Below the pieces are notes generated by a model, which worked only from the letters and a program-made list of their open reading frames with translations, did no database searches and was not told the DNA's origin. Shown piece after piece: positions 38,560-48,650 of a stretch of DNA of 64,000 bases (within the stretch, counting starts at the first letter, position 1; every line of letters begins with the position of its first letter). Made by a program: the position numbers and the translations under genes. Where the stretch lies: contig NZ_FNUX01000003.1 in assembly GCF_900108305.1 (NCBI RefSeq), positions 62,001 through 126,000 on the forward strand, given 5' to 3'. This DNA is from Nitrosomonas ureae (lineage in GTDB: Bacteria; Pseudomonadota; Gammaproteobacteria; Burkholderiales; Nitrosomonadaceae).

Positions 38560-39034
38560 CAACGCCTCCTTCTTGTTTTTCTTTCGTTATGATTAAATCT
38601 TAAGACTGCCAGCAGCGTACCTGCCTAGCGGGTTGAAGTATAACTTTTTCCGCGCCTGAAACAAATCCGGCTGATCATTCAAGGATTGTGCGGGTAATAT
38701 TGATCTGCAAAATACCTCTTCTCTTATATCCTATTCCGCTCTAAGGAAGCGCATGATAATCACTGCACCACAAGCCATGATCCACTTCCCGATATTAAGG
38801 TATGGTATATTTAACAGATTGTGCAGCTCTATTGCAGAAACCACTAAGGAAATACTGTTCTTATCAATTAATACATTGTGTTATAAATAACCATTCAGTT
38901 TGCAGAAGGATTTTCTCAAACTTTACGCTTTTGTTTACCATAATTGCATTTTGAACATCGCGAATGCTTGCACACTGTCTCCCAACGTATATCTGGACTA
39001 TCAAAAACAATTGCATTAACAAAAGGAAGAATTC
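38560..39034. other. gene-free interval upstream of the permease gene
   Basis: About 475 bp, AT-rich, holding the divergent promoters for yidD and the permease. No supported ORF or RNA was seen. Two short CTAAGGAA motifs (near 38742 and 38851) resemble MITE ends but are too short to call. Confidence 0.5.
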
Positions 39035-40600
39035 ATGATTTTCTGGCGCGTAAAATCACTTGACGCCATTCTGGCTACAGCAGAAAAGAAAAGCCTTCAT
39101 CGATCTCTGGGGCCATGGCAATTAACCCTGCTGGGTGTCGGAGCAATCATCGGAACCGGTATTTTTGTACTCACAGCGGAAGCTGCACAGAAAGCCGGGC
39201 CAGGCATGATGCTCTCATTCATCATTGCTAGCTTCGTTTGCATCGTAGCGGCCCTTTGTTACTCTGAATTGTCTTCAATGGTGCCTGTCTCAGGTTCAGC
39301 CTATACTTATTCCTATGCAGTACTGGGCGAATTGGTAGCCTGGATGGTGGGCTGGGCACTAATCTTGGAGTACTCTGTCGCCGCCAGCGCGGTGGCGGTC
39401 GGTTGGTCTGGCTATTTTGTTGGTCTTCTCGATAGCTCCCTAGGAATCACCATACCCTTCGGGCTGGCTAATGGTCCCTTCGCAGGCGGTATCATCAATC
39501 TACCCGCGGTTTTCGTCTGTATCCTGGTCGTCGGACTACTGGTTGTGGGTACGCGGGAAAGCGCCTCGTTTAATGCTGTGCTGGTCACAATCAAAATTGC
39601 TGCTTTGATGCTGTTTATTGCATTGACCCTTCCCGTTGCTGAGATCGAAAACTTCCAGCCTTTCCTGCCGTTGGGCGAAGCAGGCGTGGTTGCTGCCGCA
39701 TCCTCGATTTTTTTTGCCTATGTCGGATTCGATGCGGTTTCAACTGCCGCCGAGGAGACCAAGAATCCGCAACGCAACGTGCCTATAGGACTTATCAGCT
39801 CGCTCGTAATTTGTACCATCTTCTATATATTGGTTTCAGCCGGTGCGATTGGCGCTATCGGCGCACAACCGATACTCGACGAGACCGGAAAAGGCCTGAT
39901 GCCCGGCTCAATCGCTCTGGCGGAACAATGCCAGTCGCTTGCCGCTGTTGGACAGCAGCCGCTCGTATGTTCGCGTGAAGCTCTGGCACTGGTTTTACGT
40001 GAGATTGGATGGGAAAAATTTGGCAATTTACTTGGCTTCGCTGCATTCCTGGCATTGCCTTCTGTCGTTCTGATGATGCTGTTCGGACAAACGCGCATTT
40101 TTTTCGTTATGGCGCGCGATGGATTGCTTCCTGAAGTATTAAGCCGCGTACATACACGGTTTAAAACACCTTATATCGTGACTTACGTAACAGGTATCGG
40201 CGTCACCATTGCTGCCGCCTTCTTTCCGGTTGGCAAGCTGGCAGACATCTCCAACTCCGGTACATTGTTCGCTTTCATGGTGGTTGCATTGGCAGTCATG
40301 ATACTCCGCGTCCGGGATAAGCATCGCACACGGCCTTTCAGGGCACCGATAATCTGGCTGGTGGGGCCGCTTGCTGTGATTGGCTGTATTACACTTTTCT
40401 GGTTCCTGCCCAACGACGCGAAACTGGTATTCCCGATTTGGGCTGGAATCGGATTGATTTTCTATTTTCTCTACGGTTACCGTAAAAGCCACCTCGCGCT
40501 CGGCATCGATACCTCATCGGGCGGTGAAGATATTATCAGTCCGATTCGACCGCTGGCTGATCGCAGTCAAGACTCCACAAAATCAAAAGGTAAGGACTGA
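39035..40600 (+). CDS. APC-superfamily amino acid permease (cationic amino acid transporter-like)
   Basis: A 521-residue polytopic membrane protein with at least 12 hydrophobic segments. The first helix contains the APC substrate-binding break GVGAIIGTGIFVLTAEAA, followed by YSELSSMVPVSGSAYTYSYA. FFAYVGFDAVSTAAEETKNP is the TM6 region typical of the CAT family. The last segments before a hydrophilic tail fit the family's length. Likely role: uptake or exchange of amino acids such as lysine or arginine at the inner membrane (substrate inferred). The ribosome-binding site AAGGAAG is good. Monocistronic. Confidence 0.88.
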   Translation: MIFWRVKSLDAILATAEKKSLHRSLGPWQLTLLGVGAIIGTGIFVLTAEAAQKAGPGMMLSFIIASFVCIVAALCYSELSSMVPVSGSAYTYSYAVLGELVAWMVGWALILEYSVAASAVAVGWSGYFVGLLDSSLGITIPFGLANGPFAGGIINLPAVFVCILVVGLLVVGTRESASFNAVLVTIKIAALMLFIALTLPVAEIENFQPFLPLGEAGVVAAASSIFFAYVGFDAVSTAAEETKNPQRNVPIGLISSLVICTIFYILVSAGAIGAIGAQPILDETGKGLMPGSIALAEQCQSLAAVGQQPLVCSREALALVLREIGWEKFGNLLGFAAFLALPSVVLMMLFGQTRIFFVMARDGLLPEVLSRVHTRFKTPYIVTYVTGIGVTIAAAFFPVGKLADISNSGTLFAFMVVALAVMILRVRDKHRTRPFRAPIIWLVGPLAVIGCITLFWFLPNDAKLVFPIWAGIGLIFYFLYGYRKSHLALGIDTSSGGEDIISPIRPLADRSQDSTKSKGKD

Positions 40601-40707
40601 GAATGAAGTTTCCCAGGAAATAAACGCTAATGCGCGGACACCCGGTAAATAGCCACATGGCAGTAGTGGCGCTTTGATTCACCAATAAGCAACTATAATC
40701 AGGGATG

Positions 40708-41340
40708 CTACTTTCTATATCGATGCTTCAGATATTCTATTATGGGAGGGGTTATCGATAAAACAATAATAGCCAGGATGACCAGTTTGAAGTTTTGCTG
40801 AATCACCGGAAGTTGCCCGAAGTAAAATCCTGAATAAATAAATATACCGACCCACAATATGGCGCCGATAACGTTATACGTTATAAAGGTGCGGTAGGGC
40901 ATTGTTCCGATCCCGGCAACAAAGGGGGCAAACGTTCGGACAATTGGAATGAAACGCGCAATAATTATCGTTTTGGCTCCATATTTAAGGTAAAAAGCGT
41001 GCGTTTTATGCAGGTATTCGCGTTTAAAGAAACGGGATTCCTGCGAAGTAAAAACTTTGGGACCGGCCTTTTTTCCGATCCAGTAATTCACGCTATCTCC
41101 CAGAATACCTGCAATACATAATCCGACAAACAGGACATGAGGGCTAAGTTGCGAATCTTCAAACGAGGCCAGAGTACCTGCCGCAAACAAAAGCGAATCC
41201 CCTGGTAAAAAAGGCATTACAACTAATCCGGTCTCGCAGAATATGATGAGAAAAAGAATGCCATAAACCCATAGACCATATTCTGAGGATAGCACATGGA
41301 GATGCCGGTCAATATTAAGTATAAAGTCTATAAGAAACAT
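40708..41340 (-). CDS. DedA-family membrane protein
   Basis: A 210-residue DedA/VTT-domain protein. Family marks: [35 protein letters not shown], and the segment with the functional Arg pair [20 protein letters not shown]. DedA proteins support membrane homeostasis and lipid-carrier flipping and often need the proton gradient. It is convergent with the permease gene, about 107 bp apart, and alone on its strand. Confidence 0.92.
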   Translation of the reverse strand: MFLIDFILNIDRHLHVLSSEYGLWVYGILFLIIFCETGLVVMPFLPGDSLLFAAGTLASFEDSQLSPHVLFVGLCIAGILGDSVNYWIGKKAGPKVFTSQESRFFKREYLHKTHAFYLKYGAKTIIIARFIPIVRTFAPFVAGIGTMPYRTFITYNVIGAILWVGIFIYSGFYFGQLPVIQQNFKLVILAIIVLSITPPIIEYLKHRYRK

Positions 41341-41505
41341 GGGGGTAAAGTGAGTGCGTTATAAAATATAATATTGTGTGCAAAAATGATTGCTCTACGT
41401 TAACTGCATAAGCCTATTTTTAACAAATATAGACACAGACTTTTAACACCAGCGATGAAATTCTCCCCTGCAGAACCTGGCTACACAACGCTTAAAGTAA
41501 ATTGA

Positions 41506-42741
41506 TTAATTATTAGCTACGCTTGGCCCTAATCGATGCCTATCCCATAACGGCACGCCAAACACATCATGAATAAAATAATATGCGACCGGAACCCCCA
41601 GTATCATTCCCCACAGACCAAAACCATGATAGGCAATAAGTAAAATAATAAGCACCAGCACCGGATTAAGCTTGAGATGTTTACCATAAATCATCGGATT
41701 AAGGCCATAAGCTTCAATAATATGAATGATGGTTATCATGCCGACTATTCCTAACGCCAAAGTCAAACCGCCTGTATTCAACGCAACCAACACCATCGGC
41801 GTAGTAGAAATGAATACCCCCAGTACCGGGATAAAACTGCACACAAAAACAATGAGTGATAACAATGCGACCGACGGAATTCCAAGCATTATCAAGCCTA
41901 TCAAAGTCAGAAAAGTATTAACGCAGGCAATCATTGCCTGCGCTTGAATGGCGCGACCAACGACATAAGCAAAACGAATTACCGGTTGTGCGGTTTCCTG
42001 ATAGAAATCCCTTAATCTCGACTCATGCAGGCTTTTCATCAAACCGCCCAAGCGGACGTTGTCAAACAAAATCAAAAAACTGAATAACAGCGCCAGTGAC
42101 ATCGTACCGATCGCTTTATAAAGATAATTAATAAGTTTCGGTAATTCCTCACGAACCTTACCTATCTGTTTGCTCATAAGGAGTTCCACCAGCAACTCGG
42201 TTTCCTTGTCGTAGTACTTTCTCAGCTTCTCATAGGTATCTTCGGTAATCTCATTTTCTTTGACGTCATCCAGGTGCTCGATATCAGAAAAATCGAGCTT
42301 TTGCCGGAACCGGCTAAGCTTGGCGTCGATTACCCGCAGACTATCCTCATCCAGAATACTGCGGGCATAACCATGCAGAGGGCTTTCGATACCCGGGTAT
42401 TTTCCGATAATGTCCCGTTTCATTTCTATCAGCTTTAACTGTACTTCGCTGAAGTTATTAATAAAACGATTGGATTCACCGATGACACTGGGGGTCACGT
42501 AACGAAAAAAACTACCCAGCACGACCAGGAAAAAAATGTATACCAGCACCAGGGAAGCACGATGCGGCAATTTAAATTTGTTCCGGCCCATCTGTACCAA
42601 TGGTGTCGCAATAAAAGTAAGAACAAAGGTGATGAAGATCAGTCCAAAGAAATCTTGCAAAAGCCATAATATACCAATCAGAATAAGCCAGATCAGTATG
42701 CGGCGGTTGGCCTCATAAAAACTATCAAAGCTGAATGACAT
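41506..42741 (-). CDS. AI-2E family transporter (PerM/YdiK-like)
   Basis: About 411 residues from the ATG at 42741 (the frame also opens at a TTG three codons earlier). It has hydrophobic segments at the N-terminus (ILIWLILIGILWLLQDFFGL), a long charged loop (about 90-210), and a C-terminal cluster ending GLWGMILGVPVAYYFIHDVFGV, all typical of the family. The name is historical; members export small molecules or ions, and the substrate here is unknown. No operon partner. Confidence 0.88.
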   Translation of the reverse strand: MSFSFDSFYEANRRILIWLILIGILWLLQDFFGLIFITFVLTFIATPLVQMGRNKFKLPHRASLVLVYIFFLVVLGSFFRYVTPSVIGESNRFINNFSEVQLKLIEMKRDIIGKYPGIESPLHGYARSILDEDSLRVIDAKLSRFRQKLDFSDIEHLDDVKENEITEDTYEKLRKYYDKETELLVELLMSKQIGKVREELPKLINYLYKAIGTMSLALLFSFLILFDNVRLGGLMKSLHESRLRDFYQETAQPVIRFAYVVGRAIQAQAMIACVNTFLTLIGLIMLGIPSVALLSLIVFVCSFIPVLGVFISTTPMVLVALNTGGLTLALGIVGMITIIHIIEAYGLNPMIYGKHLKLNPVLVLIILLIAYHGFGLWGMILGVPVAYYFIHDVFGVPLWDRHRLGPSVANN

Positions 42742-43311
42742 TATTTTCAAATTCTCTGTGTGGTTAACAATTAAATTAACTAACCCGTATCAAGAGATTA
42801 CTTGATAAGTATTATGGGAGTATTTCAGAGGCGTTATTGCATTTAAAATGCTTATAAGACACCCTGCTCCCAGTGTACCAAAAAATATTTACTGAAAACT
42901 ATGCGCTGCCCAGAATCCGTAAAGATTCTTTTGCATTTTATGTTAACGCCATGTATTTCATGGCATTGGCCTGCACCATCATTCATAATTTCTCTATTGG
43001 GTAATACGATTAATGGATGTGCAGCTACTTATGGTTTTATTGAGTAAAAAATTCTATAGCAGGATAACACTATCTTTACATTAGAACTCGACTGATCACC
43101 ATTGATTCAAGAAGAAGGAAGACTACAGCAATAGCGCTGTATATGATATAAGCAATGCCCGTTCAGTAAACCAAAATCTTTTACTAGACGGGCATTTTAT
43201 TTTTTGCATGCATTGACTGATACCGCCCTATTTTTCAACTTAAAAGAATCAAGTTCCGATAGAAAACTAACGGAACTTAAGCCTATAAAGGGCAGCGGCA
43301 AACTTCTCAGT
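42742..43311. other. long intergenic region containing an orphan terminator
   Basis: About 570 bp with no ORF I can support. It holds a strong plus-strand intrinsic terminator (43154-43205) with no gene in front of it, and a possible promoter at 43040-43068, so a small RNA may be encoded. Confidence 0.5.
43154..43205 (+). terminator. strong intrinsic terminator without an upstream gene
   Basis: Outer stem AATGCCCGT (43154-43162) with ACGGGCATT (43188-43196); inner stem AGTAAA (43165-43170) with TTTACT (43180-43185); then TTTTATTTTTT on the plus strand. There is no U-run on the minus strand, so it acts on rightward transcripts, yet no rightward gene precedes it. Confidence 0.75.
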
Positions 43312-43419
43312 CTAGAATACGCCGTATACAATTGCTCCAATAACGATAAAAACAGCTGCTGAGATGAAGAACAATCTCAGAACTTGCGCATCTGTTTCTC
43401 TTCTGTTGACTTCGCTCAT
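43312..43419 (-). CDS. 35-residue single-helix membrane protein
   Basis: Short ORF with a very good ribosome-binding site (AAGGAG, 8 nt before the ATG at 43419). The protein starts MSEVNRRETDAQVLRLFFIS and continues into a hydrophobic helix (about 16-34) ending IVYGVF. The polar basic N-terminus (NRR) followed by one helix is the layout of small regulatory or assembly subunits of membrane complexes, but I recognise no family. It stands alone between AI-2E and AttH-like genes. Codon use looks normal and the helix is uninterrupted, so I think it is a real gene. Confidence 0.65.
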   Translation of the reverse strand: MSEVNRRETDAQVLRLFFISAAVFIVIGAIVYGVF

Positions 43420-43737
43420 AGTTTATCTCCTTATTTAAGGTACATTCTTTGATTTAGATTTAAAGCCGACAAATTATCGACTCCCCTTGCTCACACAATC
43501 ACAAAATTTGTAATCGTGAATCTTATCTCCGCCCCTCAGATTCACTGCCACAGCGATCTTTATGTGTGGAGCCGAGTAATTATTCGCAATCATCTTGTAC
43601 CACTTAGATTACTGCGCCACCGAATTCTAACTCACATTTAACAACAATGAAAGTGTTGAAATTTAGTACGCTTTATTATTTGCCAGAAAATCGCATGATT
43701 GAAAATTCTTTTCCGGTTACCGGATGCACTTTAAACA
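43420..43737. other. gene-free interval upstream of the small membrane protein
   Basis: About 318 bp between the 35-residue ORF and the AttH-like gene, presumably with the small gene's promoter. No supported ORF or hairpin with a U-run was found. Confidence 0.5.
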
Positions 43738-44835
43738 TCACAATGTCAAAGGTTTCACGTAGCCCGTCAGCTCAAGATAGCCGCGCCCCGCTGGCTTATT
43801 ATCCTTGGTCAGCATCACAGCGCCTTCCCAATATACCGCTGCGGTGGATTGGCGCGCATCCAGCTCCTGATCGTCCAGCAATGGTGTAAGCCGCCATTCA
43901 ATCTCACCGGTGCGAATATGCATGGCAACCGGATAAACCGCCTCTGTATGCGGTGATCGCCAGGTACGTATCGGCGTAAATTCCACCTGATCGGGATCAA
44001 ACAAGGTCATATTTCCCTTTGCATCACGCAGCGCTGCATAAGCCCATACTTTCCCGCCCTGTTTCGCACGTATTTGAAATGCCACCAGTGCAGAGCCATC
44101 ATCCAGATTGGCGCCTACCCAATCCCATCCGTCGGCATCCGAATCCAAATGGGCAGTTGACCATTCATGATCCAGCCAAGCCCGTCCTTTAACAGTTACT
44201 GGCTTATTTTGCCTGAGTACTGTGCCGGTTACGCTCAAATGCGGCTCGCTATAATAATAACTGGCCTGTTCCGGTTTTGGGCCTTTACGGGAAAAACCGT
44301 CCATATCTTGCAGCATCATGCTTTGCGTGGGTGTTAATGACAATTGCAAACCAAAATCGCTGGCTTGCATATCCACCTGATAGCGGCCATCCTCCTCTCG
44401 CACCAATGTCCAATCGTCTAATCTAACATTGGTATTCCCTGGCTTGGCATAGGCAAGATCAAAACCTTCACGAGCAGTTCTTTCAACATGCATCAATTTA
44501 CCAACCGCAGGATCGGATAAGGCCAAGTGCGCGATAATTAAATCCTTTGCAGCAAAGCGGCTCGGATTATCGTGATTACGATCAGTGGCATAACGGAAAA
44601 AAGTAACCTGAAAACCCAATGGTTTCTTATCTTCTGTCTCCAACCAACCCGTGATATACCACCATTCAATGCGAAAATCCTGGTGTGCGCCATAATCCAT
44701 AGGAAAAGAGAGCTGGTAATCGGGAGTAACCGGTTTTAACCGGTTCGACTCGGCATATACGCCGGTAATGAGTAAGCAGCTAAAAAGCAGCATGACAAAA
44801 ACGTTAAAATTACTGCCAGATTTATTCCGTTTCAT
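43738..44835 (-). CDS. AttH/CrtC-like lipocalin-domain secreted protein
   Basis: About 365 residues, with signal peptide (NVFVMLLFSCLLITGVYA). The body matches the AttH/carotenoid 1,2-hydratase-like family of paired lipocalin domains: IEWWYITGWLETEDKKPLG, VTFFRYATDRN, GRAWLDHEWST and DGWDWVGANLDDGSALVAFQ. The ATG at 44835 shares one base with the permease stop (TAATG); an upstream TTG is less likely. Always found with an AttEFG-type ABC transporter, as here. The natural ligand is unknown; a lipid or export substrate is inferred. Confidence 0.85.
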   Translation of the reverse strand: MKRNKSGSNFNVFVMLLFSCLLITGVYAESNRLKPVTPDYQLSFPMDYGAHQDFRIEWWYITGWLETEDKKPLGFQVTFFRYATDRNHDNPSRFAAKDLIIAHLALSDPAVGKLMHVERTAREGFDLAYAKPGNTNVRLDDWTLVREEDGRYQVDMQASDFGLQLSLTPTQSMMLQDMDGFSRKGPKPEQASYYYSEPHLSVTGTVLRQNKPVTVKGRAWLDHEWSTAHLDSDADGWDWVGANLDDGSALVAFQIRAKQGGKVWAYAALRDAKGNMTLFDPDQVEFTPIRTWRSPHTEAVYPVAMHIRTGEIEWRLTPLLDDQELDARQSTAAVYWEGAVMLTKDNKPAGRGYLELTGYVKPLTL

Positions 44836-47384
44836 TACCAATCCTCCCGTACCGCGCGAATAACCTGAACGGAAACCGCTTTACGTCCGAAAAACAGAGC
44901 TGTCAATGCCGCCGAAATCAACATAATTACGGCAATCGCCAATAACCAGCCCCACGGCAAATGCAACTGCATCGTCCAATGAAAGGACTGCGGATTGACG
45001 ATAAAAACCAGAATCAAACTGATACCCCAACCCAGTACAAAACCTAACACGACTCCGAGCGCAGTCAGCAACCCGCCTTCCGCGGTCAACATAACAAGAA
45101 TCTGCCGGCGCATTACGCCGATATGCCGCAGCATGCCAAATTCCTTAGCGCGCGCCAGTATTTGCGCAGAAAAACTAGCCGCCACACCCAGTAATCCAAT
45201 AACGACCGCCACTATTTCCAGTAAATAAGTTACCGCAAAGCTCCGGTCAAAAATTTCAAAACTCAAAGCACGCATATCACTCGATCTCGATATTTCAAGG
45301 GCCGCACCAAAAGGCAGCTGACGCAAGCTCGCAACAACGGTATCTGATGACGTTCCAGCTTGCAGCCACAGCGCCACGTTATTGACACTCAAATCCCCCG
45401 TTAATCGCTGATAATCCGTCAGCTGCATCTGTATCGCGCCAAACTGCCGGCCATAATCACGCCATACCCCGGCGACCAGAAATTCGCTGGGCACTGCGCC
45501 AATCGGCAGGACCACTTTCTCACCCACCCGATAACCATATAAATCAACCATCGCCTCGGATACCCAAACCGGCATTACCTCTTCGGGCAACGACCCGGGC
45601 GCAATCACATCATCCGTCAGCGGCAGCGTATTGCGCGGATCCTCCTTATCCACCGGCCTGGCAAACAAGGTGACATCCGGACGATTAATATCAAGTGTCA
45701 ACTGCTGAGTGCGGAAAAAATCCACTCGATCAAATCCTGGCAACGCGATGATCGCATTTTGCGCATCAGACTGAAAACCACCCTGATCACCGATTGCAGC
45801 AGCACGCACATACAAATCGGCCGGTAATACCTGCCCAAGCCACGCATCGATCGATACACGAAAACTGGTCACCATAATCGCCATGGCAACCATCAGGCTA
45901 AAACTGGCCAATATGCCGCCCAATGCAATTGCGGCCTGATTCGGCGCATTCGCCAAGCGTGCCAGTGCCAACGTAAAAACAGCACCAATCCGCTCATGGT
46001 GCAACCGGTTTAATAAAGATGCAAATGTCCATGCAGCAAATCGCGGCATTAGCGTAATGCCGCCAATCAACAGTAATGCAATCGCAAGATAACCGAATAC
46101 CGGCAGTTCGAAAATGGGGGGTAATTGCGTGAACAGCAATGCGAGCGATAAACAAATCACCGCAAACCAAGGCGAAGACAATTTCGCCATAACCGCATCT
46201 TCAGCGCCGGAGCGCAATGCCAATGCAGGCCGGGCTCGAACGGCTTCCAATGCCGGCGCGATACTTCCCAGCAATGTCACACTCAAACCTATTGCAAAAA
46301 AAATTACAGCATCCCAAGGATCAAAAAAAATACCCGGTTTAACGCCTGGAAAGAAATTTGTCCCTAAATCTCCTCCCAAAAACCGAATGGCCACCGCTGC
46401 AACGGCATACCCCAGTCCCAATCCCAATACCGATCCCATTATCCCCAGAAACCCGCCCTCTGCGATGATCTGCCGCAACAACTGCTGCCGCGTGAAACCC
46501 AGTACGCGTAACAACGCAAATTGCTGACGCCGCCGTATCACCGATAAAGCCTGCGTGGAAAATACCAGGAATGTGCCCGTAAATAGCGCCACCAAGGCCA
46601 GCATGTTCAGATTAATACGATAAGCGCGCGACATATTGGCAATCCGCGCTTCCTGATCCGCCGCTTCCATAACCCAATAGGATTCACCTAATTCCTTAGC
46701 CAGTCTGGTTTTAAATGCCGCGTGATTAATGCCATCTTTGAGTTTCAGTTCAATCCGCGACAATTGCCCGATCTGTCCAAAGCGCCACTGGACCGCACCA
46801 ATATCCATCACTGCTATGCGTTGACCAGCGCGCGCGCGCACTAAACCGCCCGCCACACGCAGCGTGATCGCTTGTAATCCAGCCTGTAATTGCAGCGCAT
46901 CGCCCTGCTCGACCTGCAACCATTCCATTGCAGCGGGTGATAGAAATATCGTATCGCTGGCGATACGATCCAGCGTTTCTCCTTCTTCGGGAACCCCCAG
47001 CAAATCGGGAGAAATTTGCGCCGCCCTGAACGGATCGATACCGATGATTTTCAGTTTGTGATCATTTCTGCCTTGCTGTTTTCCAGGCACCGCCACATCC
47101 AACTCCAAAACAGGGTTCGCTAATGCAATGCTGGAATGTTTAGCCAGTAGCGGATAAAGCGCCTCATCAAGAAATGCTTTCCGTCCACGCACCTGCAAAT
47201 CCGATTGCCCGGAGAGGCTCTTGCTGGCTGCAGAAAATTCATTGAAAGCAGCGCTGTTGATCAGATGAATCGAAAATGCCATAGCGACCCCGATGGCTAT
47301 GGCGATGAGTGCAACGGCTATTTGCATAATATGCGCGCGCCATTCACTGATCATCATCCAGCGGAATATCGATGGTGGTTTCAT
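44835..47384 (-). CDS. ABC transporter permease with two FtsX domains (AttFG-like)
   Basis: An 849-residue permease: N-terminal helix (IAVALIAIAIGVAMAFSIHL), a large periplasmic domain, then an FtsX block around 260-380 (LVALFTGTFLVFSTQALSVI, RRRQQFALLRVLGF), a middle membrane section, a second periplasmic domain, and a last FtsX block (FSAQILARAKEFGMLRHIG, VLGFVLGWGISL). This doubled layout fits the MacB/LolCE-like mechanotransmission class that pushes lipids or proteins outward rather than importing. Its ATG overlaps the ATPase stop (ATGA). Confidence 0.9.
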   Translation of the reverse strand: MKPPSIFRWMMISEWRAHIMQIAVALIAIAIGVAMAFSIHLINSAAFNEFSAASKSLSGQSDLQVRGRKAFLDEALYPLLAKHSSIALANPVLELDVAVPGKQQGRNDHKLKIIGIDPFRAAQISPDLLGVPEEGETLDRIASDTIFLSPAAMEWLQVEQGDALQLQAGLQAITLRVAGGLVRARAGQRIAVMDIGAVQWRFGQIGQLSRIELKLKDGINHAAFKTRLAKELGESYWVMEAADQEARIANMSRAYRINLNMLALVALFTGTFLVFSTQALSVIRRRQQFALLRVLGFTRQQLLRQIIAEGGFLGIMGSVLGLGLGYAVAAVAIRFLGGDLGTNFFPGVKPGIFFDPWDAVIFFAIGLSVTLLGSIAPALEAVRARPALALRSGAEDAVMAKLSSPWFAVICLSLALLFTQLPPIFELPVFGYLAIALLLIGGITLMPRFAAWTFASLLNRLHHERIGAVFTLALARLANAPNQAAIALGGILASFSLMVAMAIMVTSFRVSIDAWLGQVLPADLYVRAAAIGDQGGFQSDAQNAIIALPGFDRVDFFRTQQLTLDINRPDVTLFARPVDKEDPRNTLPLTDDVIAPGSLPEEVMPVWVSEAMVDLYGYRVGEKVVLPIGAVPSEFLVAGVWRDYGRQFGAIQMQLTDYQRLTGDLSVNNVALWLQAGTSSDTVVASLRQLPFGAALEISRSSDMRALSFEIFDRSFAVTYLLEIVAVVIGLLGVAASFSAQILARAKEFGMLRHIGVMRRQILVMLTAEGGLLTALGVVLGFVLGWGISLILVFIVNPQSFHWTMQLHLPWGWLLAIAVIMLISAALTALFFGRKAVSVQVIRAVREDW

Positions 47385-48046
47385 AAATTATGCCCTGGCT
47401 GCGCCGGATGCAATCCATTCTTGGTCAAATGCAGCACCCTGTCGGCCGTGGCGGCTGCCATATGGGAATGTGTCACGATAATGCCGGTCGCACCATTCGC
47501 TTTGATTTCCCTGCGTATCAGCTGAAGAATTTCATGCGCGGTGTCCGGATCAAGATTACCCGTAGGTTCGTCCGCCAGTACCAATCGGGGTCGATGAATT
47601 AATGCACGGGCGATGGCAACACGCTGCAGTTCGCCACCGGACAACTGACGCGGGAAATGATGTCCGCGGCCATGCAGACCTACTTGCTCCAGCATCTGGT
47701 TCACGCAATCCGTTGCTATACCATTCAACAACAGCGGCAACGCGATATTCTGTGCCAGCGTCAAATGAGGCAACACGTGGAACGCCTGGAAGATGAAACC
47801 AAACTGTTCACGCCGCAATTGCGTCGCGGCATCATCTTGCATGGATGAAATGGCAGCTCCATTAATGCGAATTTCACCGGAATCCGGAGAATCCAAACCG
47901 GCAATCAGATTCAATAACGTCGATTTGCCCACGCCCGATTCGCCCATAATCGCGACGTACTCGCCCGCATTCAATGTGTAGCTCAAGTTGATCAGCACCT
48001 TCCGATTCTCGGCATAACCTTTGGTAATGTTGCGTAACTCCAGCAT
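47381..48046 (-). CDS. ABC transporter ATP-binding protein (AttE-like, LolD/MacB class)
   Basis: A 221-residue ATPase: Walker A GESGVGKSTLLNLIAG, Q-loop in GFIFQAFHVLP, signature QLSGGELQRVAIARAL, Walker B LVLADEPTGNLD and H-loop VTHSHMA. The sequence around the Q-loop is typical of ATPases that partner FtsX-type permeases. It heads the three-gene operon with the permease and the AttH-like protein, divergent from ppiC across about 280 bp. Confidence 0.94.
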   Translation of the reverse strand: MLELRNITKGYAENRKVLINLSYTLNAGEYVAIMGESGVGKSTLLNLIAGLDSPDSGEIRINGAAISSMQDDAATQLRREQFGFIFQAFHVLPHLTLAQNIALPLLLNGIATDCVNQMLEQVGLHGRGHHFPRQLSGGELQRVAIARALIHRPRLVLADEPTGNLDPDTAHEILQLIRREIKANGATGIIVTHSHMAAATADRVLHLTKNGLHPAQPGHNL

Positions 48047-48329
48047 ATTCGATAATACCCCGGCAATTCATTGAAAAATGGATGGTCAGCGATACTGAAA
48101 AAAACAGTGCATGTATCACCCGACCAAGGTATGCTTTAACTGTACCACGATAATTAATCACGAGCACTTCTGCAAATCAAGAATGCTGAGCAAGGCGAAT
48201 ACGGGCAAGAAATAATAATTCCGCATATATTTTATACCTTATTCAAGAGGTGTCTTTTTGCGAGTAATCCGGCATTGCAAATATGCCGGGATTTTCAGAA
48301 GTATTCGTCCAATAACAGGAGAAGAATTT

Positions 48330-48611
48330 ATGGCACGAGCTAGCGCACGTCATATTTTGGTTAAAACTGAAGAACAATGTAACAACTTGAAAGCAGAAAT
48401 TGAAAGTGGTGCCGATTTTGGCACACTGGCCCAGGAGCACTCATTATGTCCATCCGGAAAACAAGGTGGTGAACTGGGTGAATTCGGCCGTGGACAGATG
48501 GTGCAGGAATTCGACACCGTCGTCTTCAGCGCTCCGGTCGGTGAAGTACAGGGTCCGGTTAAGACACAGTTTGGCTATCATCTTTTGGAAGTGACTCAAC
48601 GCAGCGATTGA
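48330..48611 (+). CDS. ppiC: parvulin-type peptidyl-prolyl isomerase
   Basis: 93 residues, exactly the length of E. coli PpiC: single parvulin domain with ASARHILVKTEEQC, GADFGTLAQEHSLCPSG, GELGEFGRGQMVQEFD and QFGYHLLEVTQR. The start at 48330 follows AGGAGA; the open frame upstream has no support. Cytosolic folding helper. The acyltransferase gene begins 39 bp later on the same strand, and the two share a downstream terminator. Confidence 0.94.
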   Translation: MARASARHILVKTEEQCNNLKAEIESGADFGTLAQEHSLCPSGKQGGELGEFGRGQMVQEFDTVVFSAPVGEVQGPVKTQFGYHLLEVTQRSD

Positions 48612-48650
48612 TGTCTACAGCATATTGATCGCGAACCACTCAATCGGAAT

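Noticed and set aside
38742..38864. Two CTAAGGAA-type motifs resembling MITE ends
   Set aside because: Only 10-12 matching bases, both in the same orientation and no inverted partner.
42901..43047. 48-codon plus-strand frame
   Set aside because: No ribosome-binding site, odd composition (Cys, Trp, His) and no hydrophobic or domain pattern.
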